Assembly: GCF_001426195.1 (NCBI RefSeq) | Contig: NZ_LMRS01000012.1 | Location: 496,001 to 560,000 of the forward strand | DNA from: Sphingomonas sp. Leaf339 | Lineage (GTDB): Bacteria > Pseudomonadota > Alphaproteobacteria > Sphingomonadales > Sphingomonadaceae | DNA length: 64,000 nt | Direction: 5' to 3' | Shown here: one piece after another, positions 43,117 through 53,222 of the stretch | Layout: the number at the start of each line of letters is the position of its first letter | Numbering within the stretch: position 1 is the stretch's first letter | Made by a program: the position numbers and the translations under genes | Notes under the pieces: generated by a model | Databases searched by the model: none | Seen by the model: only the letters and a program-made list of their open reading frames with translations | Told to the model about the DNA's origin: nothing

Positions 43117-44098
43117 GCGGCTGGTCGCGGGTGTCGAGCAGCGGCGGGCGGTAGAGGGTAACGCGGTCGGCGGGCATCTTTGCCACCTCCGCCGCGATCG
43201 CGTCGGCGCGGGCCCTGGACGACGGATGCGTGCGGCTGCGGAACAGGCCGCCGTCGACGTCGCCGCCATGGTCGCGCCAGAACTGCACCGCCACCTGCGG
43301 ATCGTACCCGGCGTTACGCATCAGCGCGGCGCCGACGAGGTCGGCTTCCTCCTCCGTCCGGCGGAACAGGCGACCGTTGCGGCCGAATTCCGCGAGCAAC
43401 CCCCATTTGACACCCGCCGCCTCCAACCGCGAGCGGTGGCGCAGAATGGTGTGGGCGAGCTCATGCGCGACGACGGCCGCGACCTGTTCGTCGGTATAGC
43501 GTTCGAAGAAGCGGACGCCGATCTGAATGACCCGGCCGTCGGACGACGCCTCCATCTTCGGGCCGAGCATCACCTCGAACGAGGATCGGCAGCCGGCCGG
43601 GGCGGTGACGGCCAGCGTGCGCTCGGCGCCCCCGCGCGACACGCGCCAGCGCATCGGCGTACCGACCGGCTGCGCGGCGATGATCGCCAGCGCGGCGTCG
43701 CGGGTGGCGGCGCTGGTCGCTTTCGGATCGGCGGGCGTCGGCATCGGCCGGTCGGCGACCGCAACGATGCCGTCATTGGCGAGCAGCCCGGCCTTGGCGG
43801 CGGGGCCATCTGGCACGACGCCCTCGATCGAAACCGTCGTGGTGAAGGCAAAGACCTGCCTAGCGGCGACGCGCGAGCCGGTGTCGTATTGATCGATCGC
43901 GTGGACGACGGCGCCGGTTGCGGGTTGCAGGTCGCGGCACAGCGGTGCGTTGGCGGTGACCAGCCGGTGGCCGATCGTCGCCAGCCGCAGATCGATACCG
44001 CGTAACGCCTCGTATCCGGCGGCGTCGATCTGCTGCGCGGAAGCGGGCGCGGCGACGGCGATCAGGGTGCCGGCGGCAAACAGGAACGAGCGTTTCAT
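43109..44098 (-). CDS. M48-family metalloprotease with PDZ-like domain
   Basis: A protein of 329 residues from ATG 44098. The signal peptide is about residues 1-21 (cleavage after ASAQ). A PDZ-like region is at about 75-150 (VSIEGVVPDGPAAKAGLLANDGIVAV), and the peptidase part has HELAHTILRHR (HExxH) and the third ligand Glu in RRTEEEADLVGAALM. The fold matches M48 peptidases such as BepA or LoiP, which control outer-membrane protein quality in the periplasm. The PDZ in front of the protease is less usual. Stand-alone gene. Confidence 0.9.
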   Translation of the reverse strand: MKRSFLFAAGTLIAVAAPASAQQIDAAGYEALRGIDLRLATIGHRLVTANAPLCRDLQPATGAVVHAIDQYDTGSRVAARQVFAFTTTVSIEGVVPDGPAAKAGLLANDGIVAVADRPMPTPADPKATSAATRDAALAIIAAQPVGTPMRWRVSRGGAERTLAVTAPAGCRSSFEVMLGPKMEASSDGRVIQIGVRFFERYTDEQVAAVVAHELAHTILRHRSRLEAAGVKWGLLAEFGRNGRLFRRTEEEADLVGAALMRNAGYDPQVAVQFWRDHGGDVDGGLFRSRTHPSSRARADAIAAEVAKMPADRVTLYRPPLLDTRDQPLS

Positions 44099-44289
44099 GC
44101 CGCCGCCCATAGCCGCCCGGCTCCGCCAGCGCAGCCGACTTGTGTCAAATGGCCCCATTGTTTACGCTAACCGGTAATTTAATGACGATGGCGTCGACCG
44201 ACGGACCCGCGATCAGCGCCCTATCGCGCCGTACCTATCGCATGGTTCTTTGTCCGGCCGATCGATGCCAGCAATACCGGGAAAAGTCT

Positions 44290-44433
44290 GTGGAATCGCG
44301 ACTGTTGATAGCCTTTGGCCTGATCGCCGTATGCGCCGTGGGCGGCAGCATCTTCGCGTGGGTCACGCTGAAACGCCGGGCCAGCCGCCGCCGGCGGTTG
44401 CGCGGGATCAAGGATTACAACAGCGGTCGGTGA
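44290..44433 (+). CDS. Small single-helix membrane protein
   Basis: A candidate of 47 residues from GTG 44290, with GGGAAAAG upstream. It has one hydrophobic helix (LLIAFGLIAVCAVGGSIFAWV) followed by a strongly basic tail (KRRASRRRRLRG) and ends IKDYNSGR. The helix-plus-basic-tail pattern is that of a type I small membrane protein. It lies 77 bases before ugd. No family recognised; weakly supported. Confidence 0.45.
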   Translation: MESRLLIAFGLIAVCAVGGSIFAWVTLKRRASRRRRLRGIKDYNSGR

Positions 44434-44510
44434 CGCCCGTCACTGGCAATACCGGCTCCGATGGATAGAGGACCGGTCTTCCCCATCCTGCAACGGAAAG
44501 TGCCACGACC

Positions 44511-45812
44511 ATGCGTATCGTGATGATCGGCTCGGGCTATGTCGGCCTGGTATCGGGGGCGTGCTTCGCCGATTTCGGGCATGACGTGGTGTGCGTCGAC
44601 AAGGATGCCGGCAAGATCGCGGCGCTGCAGGCCGGGCGGATGCCGATCTACGAGCCCGGGCTGGAGCAACTGGTCGCGTCGAACGTCGCGGCCGGGCGGC
44701 TGATATTCACCACCGACCTGACCGAGGCGGTGGCGGGTGCGGATGCGATCTTCATCGGCGTCGGTACGCCGTCCCGGCGGGGCGATGGCCATGCCGACCT
44801 GTCCTATGTCTATGCGGCGACCGAGGAGATCGCGGGCGCGCTGACCGGCCCCATCGTGGTCGTGACCAAATCGACCGTGCCCGTCGGCACCGGCGACGAG
44901 GTGGAGCGTATCCTGCGCGAGAAGCGGCCGGAGATCGACGTCGCGGTTGTTTCCAACCCCGAATTCCTGCGCGAGGGTGCCGCGATCGGCGATTTCAAGC
45001 GGCCGGACCGCGTCGTGATCGGCACCGACGACGAACGCGCCCGCGCGGTGATGCGCGAGGTGTATCGCCCGCTTTACATCAACGACAACCCGATCCTGTT
45101 TACCAGCCGGCGCACATCCGAACTGACGAAATACGCCGCCAACGCGTTCCTGGCGACCAAGATCACCTTCATCAACGAGATCGCCGACCTGTGCGAGGCG
45201 GTGGGCGCCGATGTGCAGGACGTATCGCGCGGCATCGGCCTGGACAACCGGATCGGCCGCAAGTTCCTGCACGCCGGCCCCGGCTATGGCGGGTCGTGCT
45301 TCCCCAAGGACACACTCGCGCTGTTGAAGACCGCCGAGGATTTCGAAAGCCCGGTCCACATCGTCGAGGCGGTGGTGAAGGTGAACGACAGCCGCAAGCG
45401 GGCGATGGGCCGCAAGGTGCTGGCCACGCTGGGCGAGCACCCGCGCGGCAAGACGGTCGCGCTGCTGGGTCTGACGTTCAAGCCCAACACCGACGACATG
45501 CGCGACGCGCCCAGCATCGCGATCGCCACCGCGCTGGCCGATGCCGGCGTGTCAGTGCGCGCGCACGATCCAGAGGGGACGGAGCAGGCGAAACAGGTGA
45601 TGCCCGACCTGACCTATTGCAGCGATCCGTACGAGGCGGCGACGGGTGCCGACGCGGTGGTGATCGTGACCGAATGGGATGCGTTCCGGGCGATCGACCT
45701 GAAGCGGTTGAAGGGCGTGATGGCGGGCGACGTGCTGGTCGATCTGCGCAACATCTATCGCCGAGAGGCCGCCGCGCAGGTGGGTTTCGCCTATACCGCG
45801 GTCGGTCGCTGA
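44511..45812 (+). CDS. ugd: UDP-glucose 6-dehydrogenase
   Basis: A protein of 433 residues. The NAD-binding GSGYVGLVSGACFADFGHDVVCVD is at about 8-31. The nucleotide-sugar dehydrogenase motifs SNPEFLREG, SELTKYAANAFLATKI and the catalytic Cys in GPGYGGSCFPKDT follow, with LGLTFKPNTDDMRDAPS in the C-terminal domain. It oxidises UDP-glucose to UDP-glucuronic acid. Together with galU and the 4-epimerase about 9 kb away it can supply UDP-GalA. The next gene shares one base (TGATG). Confidence 0.97.
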   Translation: MRIVMIGSGYVGLVSGACFADFGHDVVCVDKDAGKIAALQAGRMPIYEPGLEQLVASNVAAGRLIFTTDLTEAVAGADAIFIGVGTPSRRGDGHADLSYVYAATEEIAGALTGPIVVVTKSTVPVGTGDEVERILREKRPEIDVAVVSNPEFLREGAAIGDFKRPDRVVIGTDDERARAVMREVYRPLYINDNPILFTSRRTSELTKYAANAFLATKITFINEIADLCEAVGADVQDVSRGIGLDNRIGRKFLHAGPGYGGSCFPKDTLALLKTAEDFESPVHIVEAVVKVNDSRKRAMGRKVLATLGEHPRGKTVALLGLTFKPNTDDMRDAPSIAIATALADAGVSVRAHDPEGTEQAKQVMPDLTYCSDPYEAATGADAVVIVTEWDAFRAIDLKRLKGVMAGDVLVDLRNIYRREAAAQVGFAYTAVGR

Positions 45813-46750
45813 TGCGTGCCGTGCTGCCGGCGGCGGCGCGGCCGCTGCTCGAACCGCATCTGCCCGCCGATGTAAGCGTGACGTGGTTTGCCACGCCAGA
45901 CGAGGCAAAGGCGGGGATCGCCGAGGCGGAGATCGCGTGGGTCGATATGCAACCGACCGAACTGGTCGCCGACGCCATCCGGGCGAGCGGACCGGCGCTG
46001 CGCTGGGTATCGACGATCTATGCCGGGCTCGACGCCTTCCCCCTCGACCTGCTGCGCGAGCGGGGCGTGACCGTGACGAACGGCGCCGGCATCAACGCAG
46101 TGACGGTCGCCGAATATGCGGTGATGGCGGTGCTGGTTGCGGCGAAGCGCCTGGACGAGGTCGTCCGCGCCTATGACCGGCAAGAATGGCCCCGCGATGC
46201 GCCCGGCAAGATCGAACTGCCCGGTACACGCGCGCTGGTGATCGGATACGGCGCGATCGGCCACTTGATCGGCGAGCGGCTGGCGGCGTTCGGTGTCGAA
46301 GTGACCGGTGTGACGCGGTCGGGTCGCGACGGCACGCTGACGCCCGACGTATGGCGGGCGCGACTGGGCGAGACGGACTGGGTGATCCTGGCGGCGCCCT
46401 CCACCGGTGACACCCGCGCGATGATCGGCGCAGACGAACTAGCGGCGATGAAGCCGGGCAGCTGGATCGTGAACATGGCGCGCGGCAACATGATCGACGA
46501 CGACGCGCTGGTCGCCGCGCTGAACGAGCGGCGGATCGGCGGTGCGATCCTCGATCCCACCCAGCCCGAACCGCTGCCGGCCGACCACCCGTTGTGGCAC
46601 ACCCCCAACACGCTGCTGACGATGCACCTGTCCGGCCGCAGCCAGAATACCATGTTCCAGCGCGGCGCGACGCTGTTCCTGGAGAACCTGACCGCGTGGC
46701 AGGAGGGCCGGCCGTTACGCAATGAAGTCGATCTGGATGCGGGATACTGA
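45812..46750 (+). CDS. D-2-hydroxyacid dehydrogenase family protein
   Basis: A protein of 312 residues. The NAD-binding motif is VIGYGAIGHLIGERLAAFG (about 146-164). The family catalytic Arg is in VNMARGNMIDDDAL, a Glu in LDPTQPEPLP, and the last catalytic residue corresponds to the His of LTMHLSG. LDPTQPEPLP replaces the usual LDVFEPEPLP. It may reduce or oxidise a 2-keto or 2-hydroxy acid; the substrate is not readable. Its start overlaps the ugd stop (TGATG), so it may be co-transcribed with ugd. Confidence 0.9.
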   Translation: MRAVLPAAARPLLEPHLPADVSVTWFATPDEAKAGIAEAEIAWVDMQPTELVADAIRASGPALRWVSTIYAGLDAFPLDLLRERGVTVTNGAGINAVTVAEYAVMAVLVAAKRLDEVVRAYDRQEWPRDAPGKIELPGTRALVIGYGAIGHLIGERLAAFGVEVTGVTRSGRDGTLTPDVWRARLGETDWVILAAPSTGDTRAMIGADELAAMKPGSWIVNMARGNMIDDDALVAALNERRIGGAILDPTQPEPLPADHPLWHTPNTLLTMHLSGRSQNTMFQRGATLFLENLTAWQEGRPLRNEVDLDAGY

Positions 46751-46790
46751 CGGTTCTTCAGACGTTTATCGACGTCAGGAGGAAGCGGTC

Positions 46791-46994
46791 ATGGAAAACA
46801 TCGCCGGGATCATCAACGAATCCGTCGTCGTCGATCACGACACCGATCTGGGCGGCATCGTCAACGGTAACGTGACGGTGAATCCGGGTTGTCTGCTGCG
46901 CCTGGGTGGCATCGTCGGCGGTGACGTGATCCTCCAGCCCGGCGCGCGGCTGCACATGACCGGTATCCTCAATGGTCGCGTTGTCCACGTCTAG
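46791..46994 (+). CDS. Tiny beta-repeat protein, bactofilin-like
   Basis: A protein of 67 residues with a very strong ribosome binding site (AGGAGG) eight bases before the ATG. It consists of short repeats around a GGIV.G.V core: [45 protein letters not shown]. This spacing resembles the right-handed beta-helix of bactofilins but is far shorter than any bactofilin I know. It could be a capping or stand-alone beta-strand protein. Function unknown. Confidence 0.8.
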   Translation: MENIAGIINESVVVDHDTDLGGIVNGNVTVNPGCLLRLGGIVGGDVILQPGARLHMTGILNGRVVHV

Positions 46995-47077
46995 AGTCCA
47001 CGCCTGACGCGCGTATCGGAACGATTGCGAACCGACCCGAATTGGCGCATGGCCCGTCGCGATTAAGCGAGGACATT

Positions 47078-48451
47078 ATGGCTGCCAACTGGGCCCCCGA
47101 TAGCTGGACCGCCGCCGAGGCGCGCCAGATGCCCGAATATCCCGACACGGCGGCGCTGACCGCCGCCACCGACACGCTCGCCACCTATCCGCCGCTGGTG
47201 TTCGCCGGCGAGGCGCGCAGCCTGACGCGCGAGCTGGGCGAAGTAGCCGCGGGCCGCGGCTTCCTGTTGCAGGGTGGCGATTGCGCCGAGAGCTTCGCCG
47301 AGCATAGCGCGAACAACATCCGCGATACGTTCCGCGTCATCCTGCAGATGGCGGTCGTGCTGACCTGGGCATCGAAGCTGCCGGTGGTGAAGGTCGGCCG
47401 GATGGCGGGCCAGTTCGCCAAGCCGCGTTCGACCCCGACCGAGACGATCGATGGCGTCGAATTGCCATCCTATCGCGGCGACAACGTGAACGACATCGCC
47501 TTCACCCCCGAATCGCGGCATCCCGATCCGCAGCGGATGATCCGTGCCTATGCGCAGGGTGCCGCGACGCTGAACCTGCTGCGCGCCTTCGCGCAGGGCG
47601 GCTATGCGAACCTGCATCAGGTGCATCGCTGGACGCACGACTTCATGGGCCGCAGCCCGTGGACGAAGAAATATGCCGAAACCGCCGACCGGATCGGCGA
47701 AGCGCTGGAATTTATGGCGGCATGCGGGATCGACCCCGAAACCGTGCCGCAGCTGGCGCAGACGCATTTCTACACCAGCCACGAAGCGCTGCTGCTGCCG
47801 TTCGAACAGGCGCTGACCCGGCAGGATTCACTGACCGGCGACTGGTACGACACGTCCGCGCACTTCCTGTGGATCGGCGACCGCACCCGGTTCGAGGGAT
47901 CGGCCCATGTCGAATTCCTGCGCGGCATCGGCAACCCGATCGGCGTGAAGTGCGGCCCCAGCCTGGAGCCGGATGCGCTGCTGCGCATGCTCGACACGCT
48001 GAACCCCGGCCGCGTGCCGGGCCGGATGACGCTCATCACCCGCTATGGCTATGACAAGATCGAGGCGCATTTGCCCCGCCTCGTGCGCGCGGTGACGCGT
48101 GAAGGGCATCCGGTGGTGTGGAGTTGCGACCCGATGCACGGCAACACGGTAAAGGCGACGACCGGTTACAAGACGCGGCCGTTCGACCGCATCCTGGCCG
48201 AGGTGCGCGGCTTCTTCGCCGTCCACCGCGCCGAGGGCACGCATGCCGGCGGCATCCATGCCGAGATGACCGGCCAGAACGTGACCGAATGTACCGGCGG
48301 CGCCGTCGACGTGACCGAGCAATCGCTGGCCGACCGCTACCACACGCATTGCGACCCGCGCCTGAACGCCGGCCAGAGCCTGGAGCTGGCGTTCCTGCTG
48401 GCCGAAATGCTCAATGCCGAAATGGCTGAGCGCCGGCTCGTCGCCGCCTGA
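47078..48451 (+). CDS. aroG: 3-deoxy-7-phosphoheptulonate synthase, type II
   Basis: A protein of 457 residues from ATG 47078 (GAGGA seven bases upstream). It belongs to the plant/actinobacterial type II DAHP synthases. Motifs are [65 protein letters not shown] and the terminal [24 protein letters not shown] (metal ligands Cys, His, Glu and Asp are spread through these). It condenses PEP and erythrose 4-phosphate as the first step of the shikimate pathway. A hairpin follows its stop. Confidence 0.95.
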   Translation: MAANWAPDSWTAAEARQMPEYPDTAALTAATDTLATYPPLVFAGEARSLTRELGEVAAGRGFLLQGGDCAESFAEHSANNIRDTFRVILQMAVVLTWASKLPVVKVGRMAGQFAKPRSTPTETIDGVELPSYRGDNVNDIAFTPESRHPDPQRMIRAYAQGAATLNLLRAFAQGGYANLHQVHRWTHDFMGRSPWTKKYAETADRIGEALEFMAACGIDPETVPQLAQTHFYTSHEALLLPFEQALTRQDSLTGDWYDTSAHFLWIGDRTRFEGSAHVEFLRGIGNPIGVKCGPSLEPDALLRMLDTLNPGRVPGRMTLITRYGYDKIEAHLPRLVRAVTREGHPVVWSCDPMHGNTVKATTGYKTRPFDRILAEVRGFFAVHRAEGTHAGGIHAEMTGQNVTECTGGAVDVTEQSLADRYHTHCDPRLNAGQSLELAFLLAEMLNAEMAERRLVAA

Positions 48452-48454
48452 CGC

Positions 48455-48499
48455 TTTATCCGGCGGGGCCGCTTGACGGCGGCCCCGCCCCCGGATAAA
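48455..48499 (+). terminator. Large hairpin after the DAHP synthase gene
   Basis: TTTATCC (48455-48461) and GGATAAA (48493-48499) pair, and within them GGCGGGGCCGC (48462-48472) pairs perfectly with GCGGCCCCGCC (48479-48489); a 3-base bulge CCC sits on the right side. No T-tract follows. It may be a Rho-independent-like or Rho-linked terminator placed 20 bases before the tRNA-Glu gene. Confidence 0.55.
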
Positions 48500-48519
48500 C
48501 GCCCGCTTCCACTGCATAC

Positions 48520-48594
48520 GGCCCCTTCGTCTAGCGGTTAGGACGACGCCCTCTCACGGCGTAAGCACGAGTTCGATTCTCGTAGGGGTCACCA
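48520..48594 (+). tRNA. tRNA-Glu (anticodon CTC)
   Basis: The acceptor arm GGCCCCT pairs with AGGGGTC (one G-U). The D-arm TCGTCTAGCGGTTAGGA, the anticodon loop CTCTCAC (CTC, reading GAG), the T-loop GTTCGATTC and an encoded CCA (48592-48594) are all present. It lies 20 bases after the hairpin of the DAHP synthase gene. Confidence 0.96.
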
Positions 48595-49049
48595 GTGATG
48601 GCGCCGATGGCTTGGGCCAGGGCGGATCATCAAAAACATCGATCTTCTTGATTTTGGCCTGCGCGACATTCAGCCGTTGCTTGGATATTGGATGCCCGTG
48701 CTGGAATGAAGCCCAGATCCGTTTCGGCCAGACGCTGGCTCACAGGGTTATCGGGCGACCGACGCATATCGTCGTGGGCAAGGCGGCAGCACCGTAAGAG
48801 TTTTTCGAGGCGGCTTTGGTACGGATCATTGATCGGCTGATCGACCAGGCGAAAGCCACATCGATATCGGGAAGCGTCCGCTGCACCGACGCTTATTCCT
48901 GAGATCTTGCCCACCTAGCGGACTTTGCCAGCCAGTTATGCCAAGGTCGTACTCCGTTCCGGACGCGGGTATGTAGCGGCCCGCGCACTTGGCGTAATCC
49001 GCCGCGTCGCCTGTTCTATATCTGTCACCCGCTGATCGAGGACCCGCCC
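48595..49049. other. 455 bases downstream of tRNA-Glu with no convincing gene
   Basis: Reading frames of 60-95 codons exist on both strands (for example a leftward frame 48630-48914), but they have no ribosome binding site or family likeness. A short rightward stretch around 48820-48903 (from TTGGTACGGATCATT to TATTCCTGA) reads as protein-like but starts nowhere. It may be decayed DNA next to the tRNA. No integrase or repeat of the tRNA 3' end was seen in the window. Confidence 0.4.
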
Positions 49050-50282
49050 ATGCCCTTTCACGATGTTCTGATCGTCGGTGCGGGCCATGCCGGGGCGCAA
49101 TGTGCGATGATGCTCCGGCAGATCGGCTTCACCGGCTCGGTCACGATGGTGACGGAAGAGAACGACTATCCATATGAACGGCCGCCCTTGTCGAAGGAAT
49201 ACCTTTCCAGGGACAAGCCGTTCGAACGCATCCTGATCCGGCAGCCCGCTTTCTGGGAGGAACGCGATATCGCGATCCTGATGAACCGGCGCGTTACCGC
49301 CGTCGATCCGGCGGCGAAGACCGTGACGACGCACGATGGCAGGACGTTGGGCTATGGCACGCTCGTCTGGGCGACCGGCGGCGCGCCACGACGGCTGTCG
49401 TGCGGCGGCGCCGATCTCGCCGGGGTCCACGGCATCCGCACCCGCCAGGATGTCGACCGGCTGGAGGCCGAACTGGCCACCACCGACCGCGTCGTCGTGA
49501 TCGGTGGCGGCTATATCGGGCTGGAGGCGGCATCGGCGATGTCGAAGTTCGGCAAGCACGTAACCATCCTTGAAGCGCTCGACCGGGTATTGGCGCGGGT
49601 CGCCGGCGAAACGCTGTCGCGCTTCTTCGAGGCCGAGCATCGCGCGCACGGCGTCGAGGTCAGGCTGGGCGTTGGCGTCCAAAGCCTCGTCGGCGATGGC
49701 GAGAAGGTCACGGGCGTCGCGCTTGCCGATGGCGGCGTGCTGCCCGCCGACATGGTGATCGTCGGCATCGGCATCAGCCCCGCGGTCGAACCGCTGCTCG
49801 CCGCCGGCGCGGTGGGTGGCAACGGGGTTGAGGTCGATGGACTCTGCCGCACCAGCCTGCCCGATGTGTTCGCGATCGGTGACTGTGCGCTCCACGCCAA
49901 TGGATTCGCCGGCGGCAACTGGATCCGACTGGAATCGGTGCAGAACGCCAACGACCAGGCAAACGTCGCGGCCCGCGCGATCGTCGGCGCCGATACCAAA
50001 CCCTATGATGCGGTTCCGTGGTTCTGGTCTAGCCAGTACGACCTGAAGCTCCAGACCGTCGGCCTATCGACCGGCTTCGACACGGCAGTGACGCGTGGTG
50101 ATCCGGCCAGCCGCAGTTTCTCGATCGTGTATTTGCGCGAAGGGCACGTCATCGCGATCGACAGCGTCGGACGGATGAAGGACTATGTACAGGGCCGCAA
50201 ACTGGTGGTCGAACGCGCAGCGATCGATCCGGCGGTGTTGGCCGACGCGGACGTCGCGCTGAAGGACATGGTCCAAGGATGA
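49050..50282 (+). CDS. FAD/NAD-dependent ferredoxin reductase
   Basis: A protein of 410 residues in the class of rubredoxin/putidaredoxin reductases. The FAD motif is [18 protein letters not shown], then RPPLSKEYL; the NAD motif is [28 protein letters not shown]; the second FAD motif is [32 protein letters not shown] and [13 protein letters not shown] are typical of the ferredoxin-reductase C-terminal domain. It passes electrons from NAD(P)H to a 2Fe-2S ferredoxin feeding cytochrome P450s or oxygenases; no ferredoxin is adjacent. Confidence 0.94.
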   Translation: MPFHDVLIVGAGHAGAQCAMMLRQIGFTGSVTMVTEENDYPYERPPLSKEYLSRDKPFERILIRQPAFWEERDIAILMNRRVTAVDPAAKTVTTHDGRTLGYGTLVWATGGAPRRLSCGGADLAGVHGIRTRQDVDRLEAELATTDRVVVIGGGYIGLEAASAMSKFGKHVTILEALDRVLARVAGETLSRFFEAEHRAHGVEVRLGVGVQSLVGDGEKVTGVALADGGVLPADMVIVGIGISPAVEPLLAAGAVGGNGVEVDGLCRTSLPDVFAIGDCALHANGFAGGNWIRLESVQNANDQANVAARAIVGADTKPYDAVPWFWSSQYDLKLQTVGLSTGFDTAVTRGDPASRSFSIVYLREGHVIAIDSVGRMKDYVQGRKLVVERAAIDPAVLADADVALKDMVQG

Positions 50283-50315
50283 TGTCGATCGGCGGACTAG
50301 CCGCCGATCCGGCCG

Positions 50316-50708
50316 TCAGGCGATCACGCCGCCACCCTCGGCACCCTTGGCCAATACTTTACCCATTGCCTCGAACAGATCGTCCATCGCCACCGGTTTG
50401 AAGATGACATCGTCCGCACCCGCCGCCAGACAGCGAGCGCGCAGATCGAGCGCGGTATCCGCCGTCACGACGATGATCGGCACCCTGCCCTTGTCGTCGC
50501 CGCGCGACCGGATATGGCCGATCGCGGTGATGCCATCCATGCCAGGCATGCGCAGGTCGATGAGGATGACCTGATAATCCCCCTCGTCGATTCGGGTCAG
50601 GCCCTCCTCGGCGCTTTCGGCTTCGGCCATGACGGCGCCCGCGACGCCGAGCATGTCGCGCACCACCCGCCTGTTCATGCGATCGTCCTCGATGAAGAGA
50701 ACGTTCAT
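50316..50708 (-). CDS. Single-domain response regulator
   Basis: A protein of 130 residues made of one receiver domain: acidic pair in FIEDDRMNRRVV, phosphoacceptor Asp in VILIDLRMPGMDG, Thr in IVVTADTA, and Lys in VIFKPVAMDDL. No output domain. It is the last gene of an EAL/TPR-kinase/receiver operon and may relay phosphate from the kinase, or set the activity of another partner. A 63-base gap separates it from the kinase gene. Confidence 0.92.
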   Translation of the reverse strand: MNVLFIEDDRMNRRVVRDMLGVAGAVMAEAESAEEGLTRIDEGDYQVILIDLRMPGMDGITAIGHIRSRGDDKGRVPIIVVTADTALDLRARCLAAGADDVIFKPVAMDDLFEAMGKVLAKGAEGGGVIA

Positions 50709-50771
50709 GGGACTGTCGCCACGCCCGGTGGACGTTGCGGAAACCTGTACCTCATGGTCAGCATTTAAGCC

Positions 50772-53222
50772 CTATGCCGCGTGCGACACAAGCGACGTAT
50801 CGCTCGGCTCGTCGCCTCTGGCCGAAAACAATGCGGATACCAACGTCGCGCCCCCCACCGGCTTGGTCACGATCCGCGTCACCGGCACCGATGGAATGTC
50901 GGCGGTTGCCGCCCATAGCAGTGTCGTCTCGATTCCGAAGTCCGTGGCCGCGGCGACGACCATGGCCAGCGCCTCCTCTGGCGCGACATCGTTTCTGATC
51001 GTGCCGTCGTCCAGCAGGACACCCGTGATCGATCCGGCCCGGATCAATTCCACCGCTTCGTACGCCGTGCCGGCAAAGACCAGCCGGCCCGCATGGCGTT
51101 CGAGCAGCGAGCGCCACATGCTGCGGGTGATCGGGTTCCGGTCCAGCACCAGCAGCGCCGATTCGGTTACTGCAGCCGCGGCTGGCACTGCGGCTTGCTC
51201 GACGGGTGCTTCGATCAGGGGCAGCGTGACGATGAAGCTGGCCCCCTCCCCCAGCAAGCTCTCGACCGCGACATCCCCACCCATAGCGCGCGCCAGATTC
51301 CGACAGATCGCCAGCCCCAGCCCGGTGCCGCCATATTGCCGTGTCGTGCCGGCATCTGCCTGACGGAAGAGTTCGAAGATCGCCGCCTGCTTGTCCGGCG
51401 AAATACCGATGCCCGTATCGGTCACGGTGATGATTGTCGTACGCCGCGCGGCATCCGCCTTGACGGTCAGCGACACGCGACCGGTCGCCGTGAACTTCAG
51501 CGCATTGGCGAGCAGGTTGAACACGATCTGCCGCACCCGCGCCGCATCGCCCAGGACCGCGCCGGGACACTCGTCCAGCGTCACGTCAAAGGCCAGTCCC
51601 TTGGTCTGCGCCTGCGCCTCCCACATGCGTGACGCATCGTTGACCGTGTCGCGCAGGTTGAAGGGCGCCTGTTCGATCGTCAGGTTGCCCGTCTCCATCT
51701 TGGCGACGTCGAGGATATCGTCGACCAGCGCCCGCATGGTCAGGCCGGCGCCATGGACCACCGACACCCGTTCCCGCACCGGCGCCGCCAACGCCCCATC
51801 CGCCAGCATCACCTGCGTCATCCCCAAAATACCGTTCAGCGGCGTCCTGATCTCATGGCTGGTAGTCGCCAGGAACTCCGTCTTCGCCGCCAACGCCTTG
51901 CCCAGGGCCGTGTTGGTATCTGCCAGATCGTCGTTCGCCGCCCGCACCTCGTTGCGACTGCGGCGCAGCGTGAAGAGACCGACCGCCAGCATCGCGATGA
52001 CCACCGCCGTCGCGCCCGCTATGCCGAGGAAGATCAGCCGCTCGGTCCGCGCTCGCGCCTGTTCAAACGCGACCGAGCGCTGGGCCTCCTCCGTCTTGAG
52101 CGTCGCAATTCGCAATTCCTGATTGGCGAAATTGAACCGCGCCGCCATCAACGAGGTACTAGTCGTGGTGGCGAGTTTGAACGCCTCGTCATCCAAGCGC
52201 TTCAAGGCAGCGAGATGCGCGAGCGCCAGATCGTCGCGGCCCAGCCGCGAAAACACTTGATAGGCAGTCGCATGGGCCTCTCGCCAGACTATCGCGGTGT
52301 TGCTGAGGTCGACATTGGCGAAGCTACGCTCGATCAGTTCGGCCGCCTGCGCCAGATGATTACGTTGCAGCGCCGCCTGCGCCGCCAGCGCAAGTAACTG
52401 CGGCCGTGAACTCGACAGTTCAGTGCCCGACGACAGCGCCAGACTGCGCCGCACCGCCTGTTCGGCTGGTCCTACCTGTCCCGCCTTCAGCCGATTGCGC
52501 GCGATGTTCCGCATCACCTGCGCTTCCAGTGCCGGGCTGCCCATCTGTTGAGCATAATGCGCCGCAAGCCGAAACTGACCCTCCGCCTCGTCATAACGGC
52601 CAAGGTCCTGAAGAATCCCCCCGCGGCTGTTATGCATTGAGATCAAAAGGCCAGGATCGCCACGGTACAAATCTGTGGCCTGCTCCAAATATTTCAGCGC
52701 CGCATTGTTGTCGCGCCCATCATTATAGAGCGCCGCAATCAGCATTAGGGCGATGGCTTGGCTACGCTGGTTCTTGTTATACTCAAAAACTTGGAATGCC
52801 TGCTGATAATCAGACAGTGCTTCCGCCACTTGAGCCAGCGCGCCACGGACGCTGCCTCGAGTCAGTAATATGTCTCCCGATAACTTTGATCTAGCGTCAC
52901 TCGCGAGCGATTTTGCAGCAGCGTCATCGATCAGCGATTGAGCCTTTGACATATCACCGCCGCGAAACGCGGCTTCAGCCTGAAGCCATTGGGACGTGGC
53001 AATCGCGACAACTCGCTCACGGGCGTTGGAAATTTTGTCGGCCACGCCAAGCGCATTTTTGGCGGCGTTGCTCGCCGCCTTGGGATCAACCATCATCAGA
53101 TCGCGCGCATGGGCGATCCGGGTATCAAATTCATTTTTTTGGGGCGATGCAGCAGCGGCGATGCCTGGGATGGTCGCGATCGTCAGAAAAAGGGCGCGCC
53201 ACCAGACCCGCATCCTCGTCAC
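50772..53222 (-). CDS. TPR-containing hybrid-like sensor histidine kinase
   Basis: A protein of 816 residues from GTG 53222 (or ATG 53213). The signal peptide is about 1-25. A long helical TPR-type region of about 30-345 follows, probably periplasmic ([28 protein letters not shown]). The transmembrane helix is about 397-418. The H-box is [14 protein letters not shown] (His456). The ATPase domain has [15 protein letters not shown] and [12 protein letters not shown]-terminal receiver-like domain ([28 protein letters not shown]) is degenerate around the Asp pocket. It overlaps the EAL gene by 4 bases. Confidence 0.92.
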   Translation of the reverse strand: MTRMRVWWRALFLTIATIPGIAAAASPQKNEFDTRIAHARDLMMVDPKAASNAAKNALGVADKISNARERVVAIATSQWLQAEAAFRGGDMSKAQSLIDDAAAKSLASDARSKLSGDILLTRGSVRGALAQVAEALSDYQQAFQVFEYNKNQRSQAIALMLIAALYNDGRDNNAALKYLEQATDLYRGDPGLLISMHNSRGGILQDLGRYDEAEGQFRLAAHYAQQMGSPALEAQVMRNIARNRLKAGQVGPAEQAVRRSLALSSGTELSSSRPQLLALAAQAALQRNHLAQAAELIERSFANVDLSNTAIVWREAHATAYQVFSRLGRDDLALAHLAALKRLDDEAFKLATTTSTSLMAARFNFANQELRIATLKTEEAQRSVAFEQARARTERLIFLGIAGATAVVIAMLAVGLFTLRRSRNEVRAANDDLADTNTALGKALAAKTEFLATTSHEIRTPLNGILGMTQVMLADGALAAPVRERVSVVHGAGLTMRALVDDILDVAKMETGNLTIEQAPFNLRDTVNDASRMWEAQAQTKGLAFDVTLDECPGAVLGDAARVRQIVFNLLANALKFTATGRVSLTVKADAARRTTIITVTDTGIGISPDKQAAIFELFRQADAGTTRQYGGTGLGLAICRNLARAMGGDVAVESLLGEGASFIVTLPLIEAPVEQAAVPAAAAVTESALLVLDRNPITRSMWRSLLERHAGRLVFAGTAYEAVELIRAGSITGVLLDDGTIRNDVAPEEALAMVVAAATDFGIETTLLWAATADIPSVPVTRIVTKPVGGATLVSALFSARGDEPSDTSLVSHAA

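Noticed and set aside
48630..48914. A 94-codon leftward gene after tRNA-Glu
   Set aside because: GTG start without a ribosome binding site, no domain likeness, and a composition unlike the coding neighbours.
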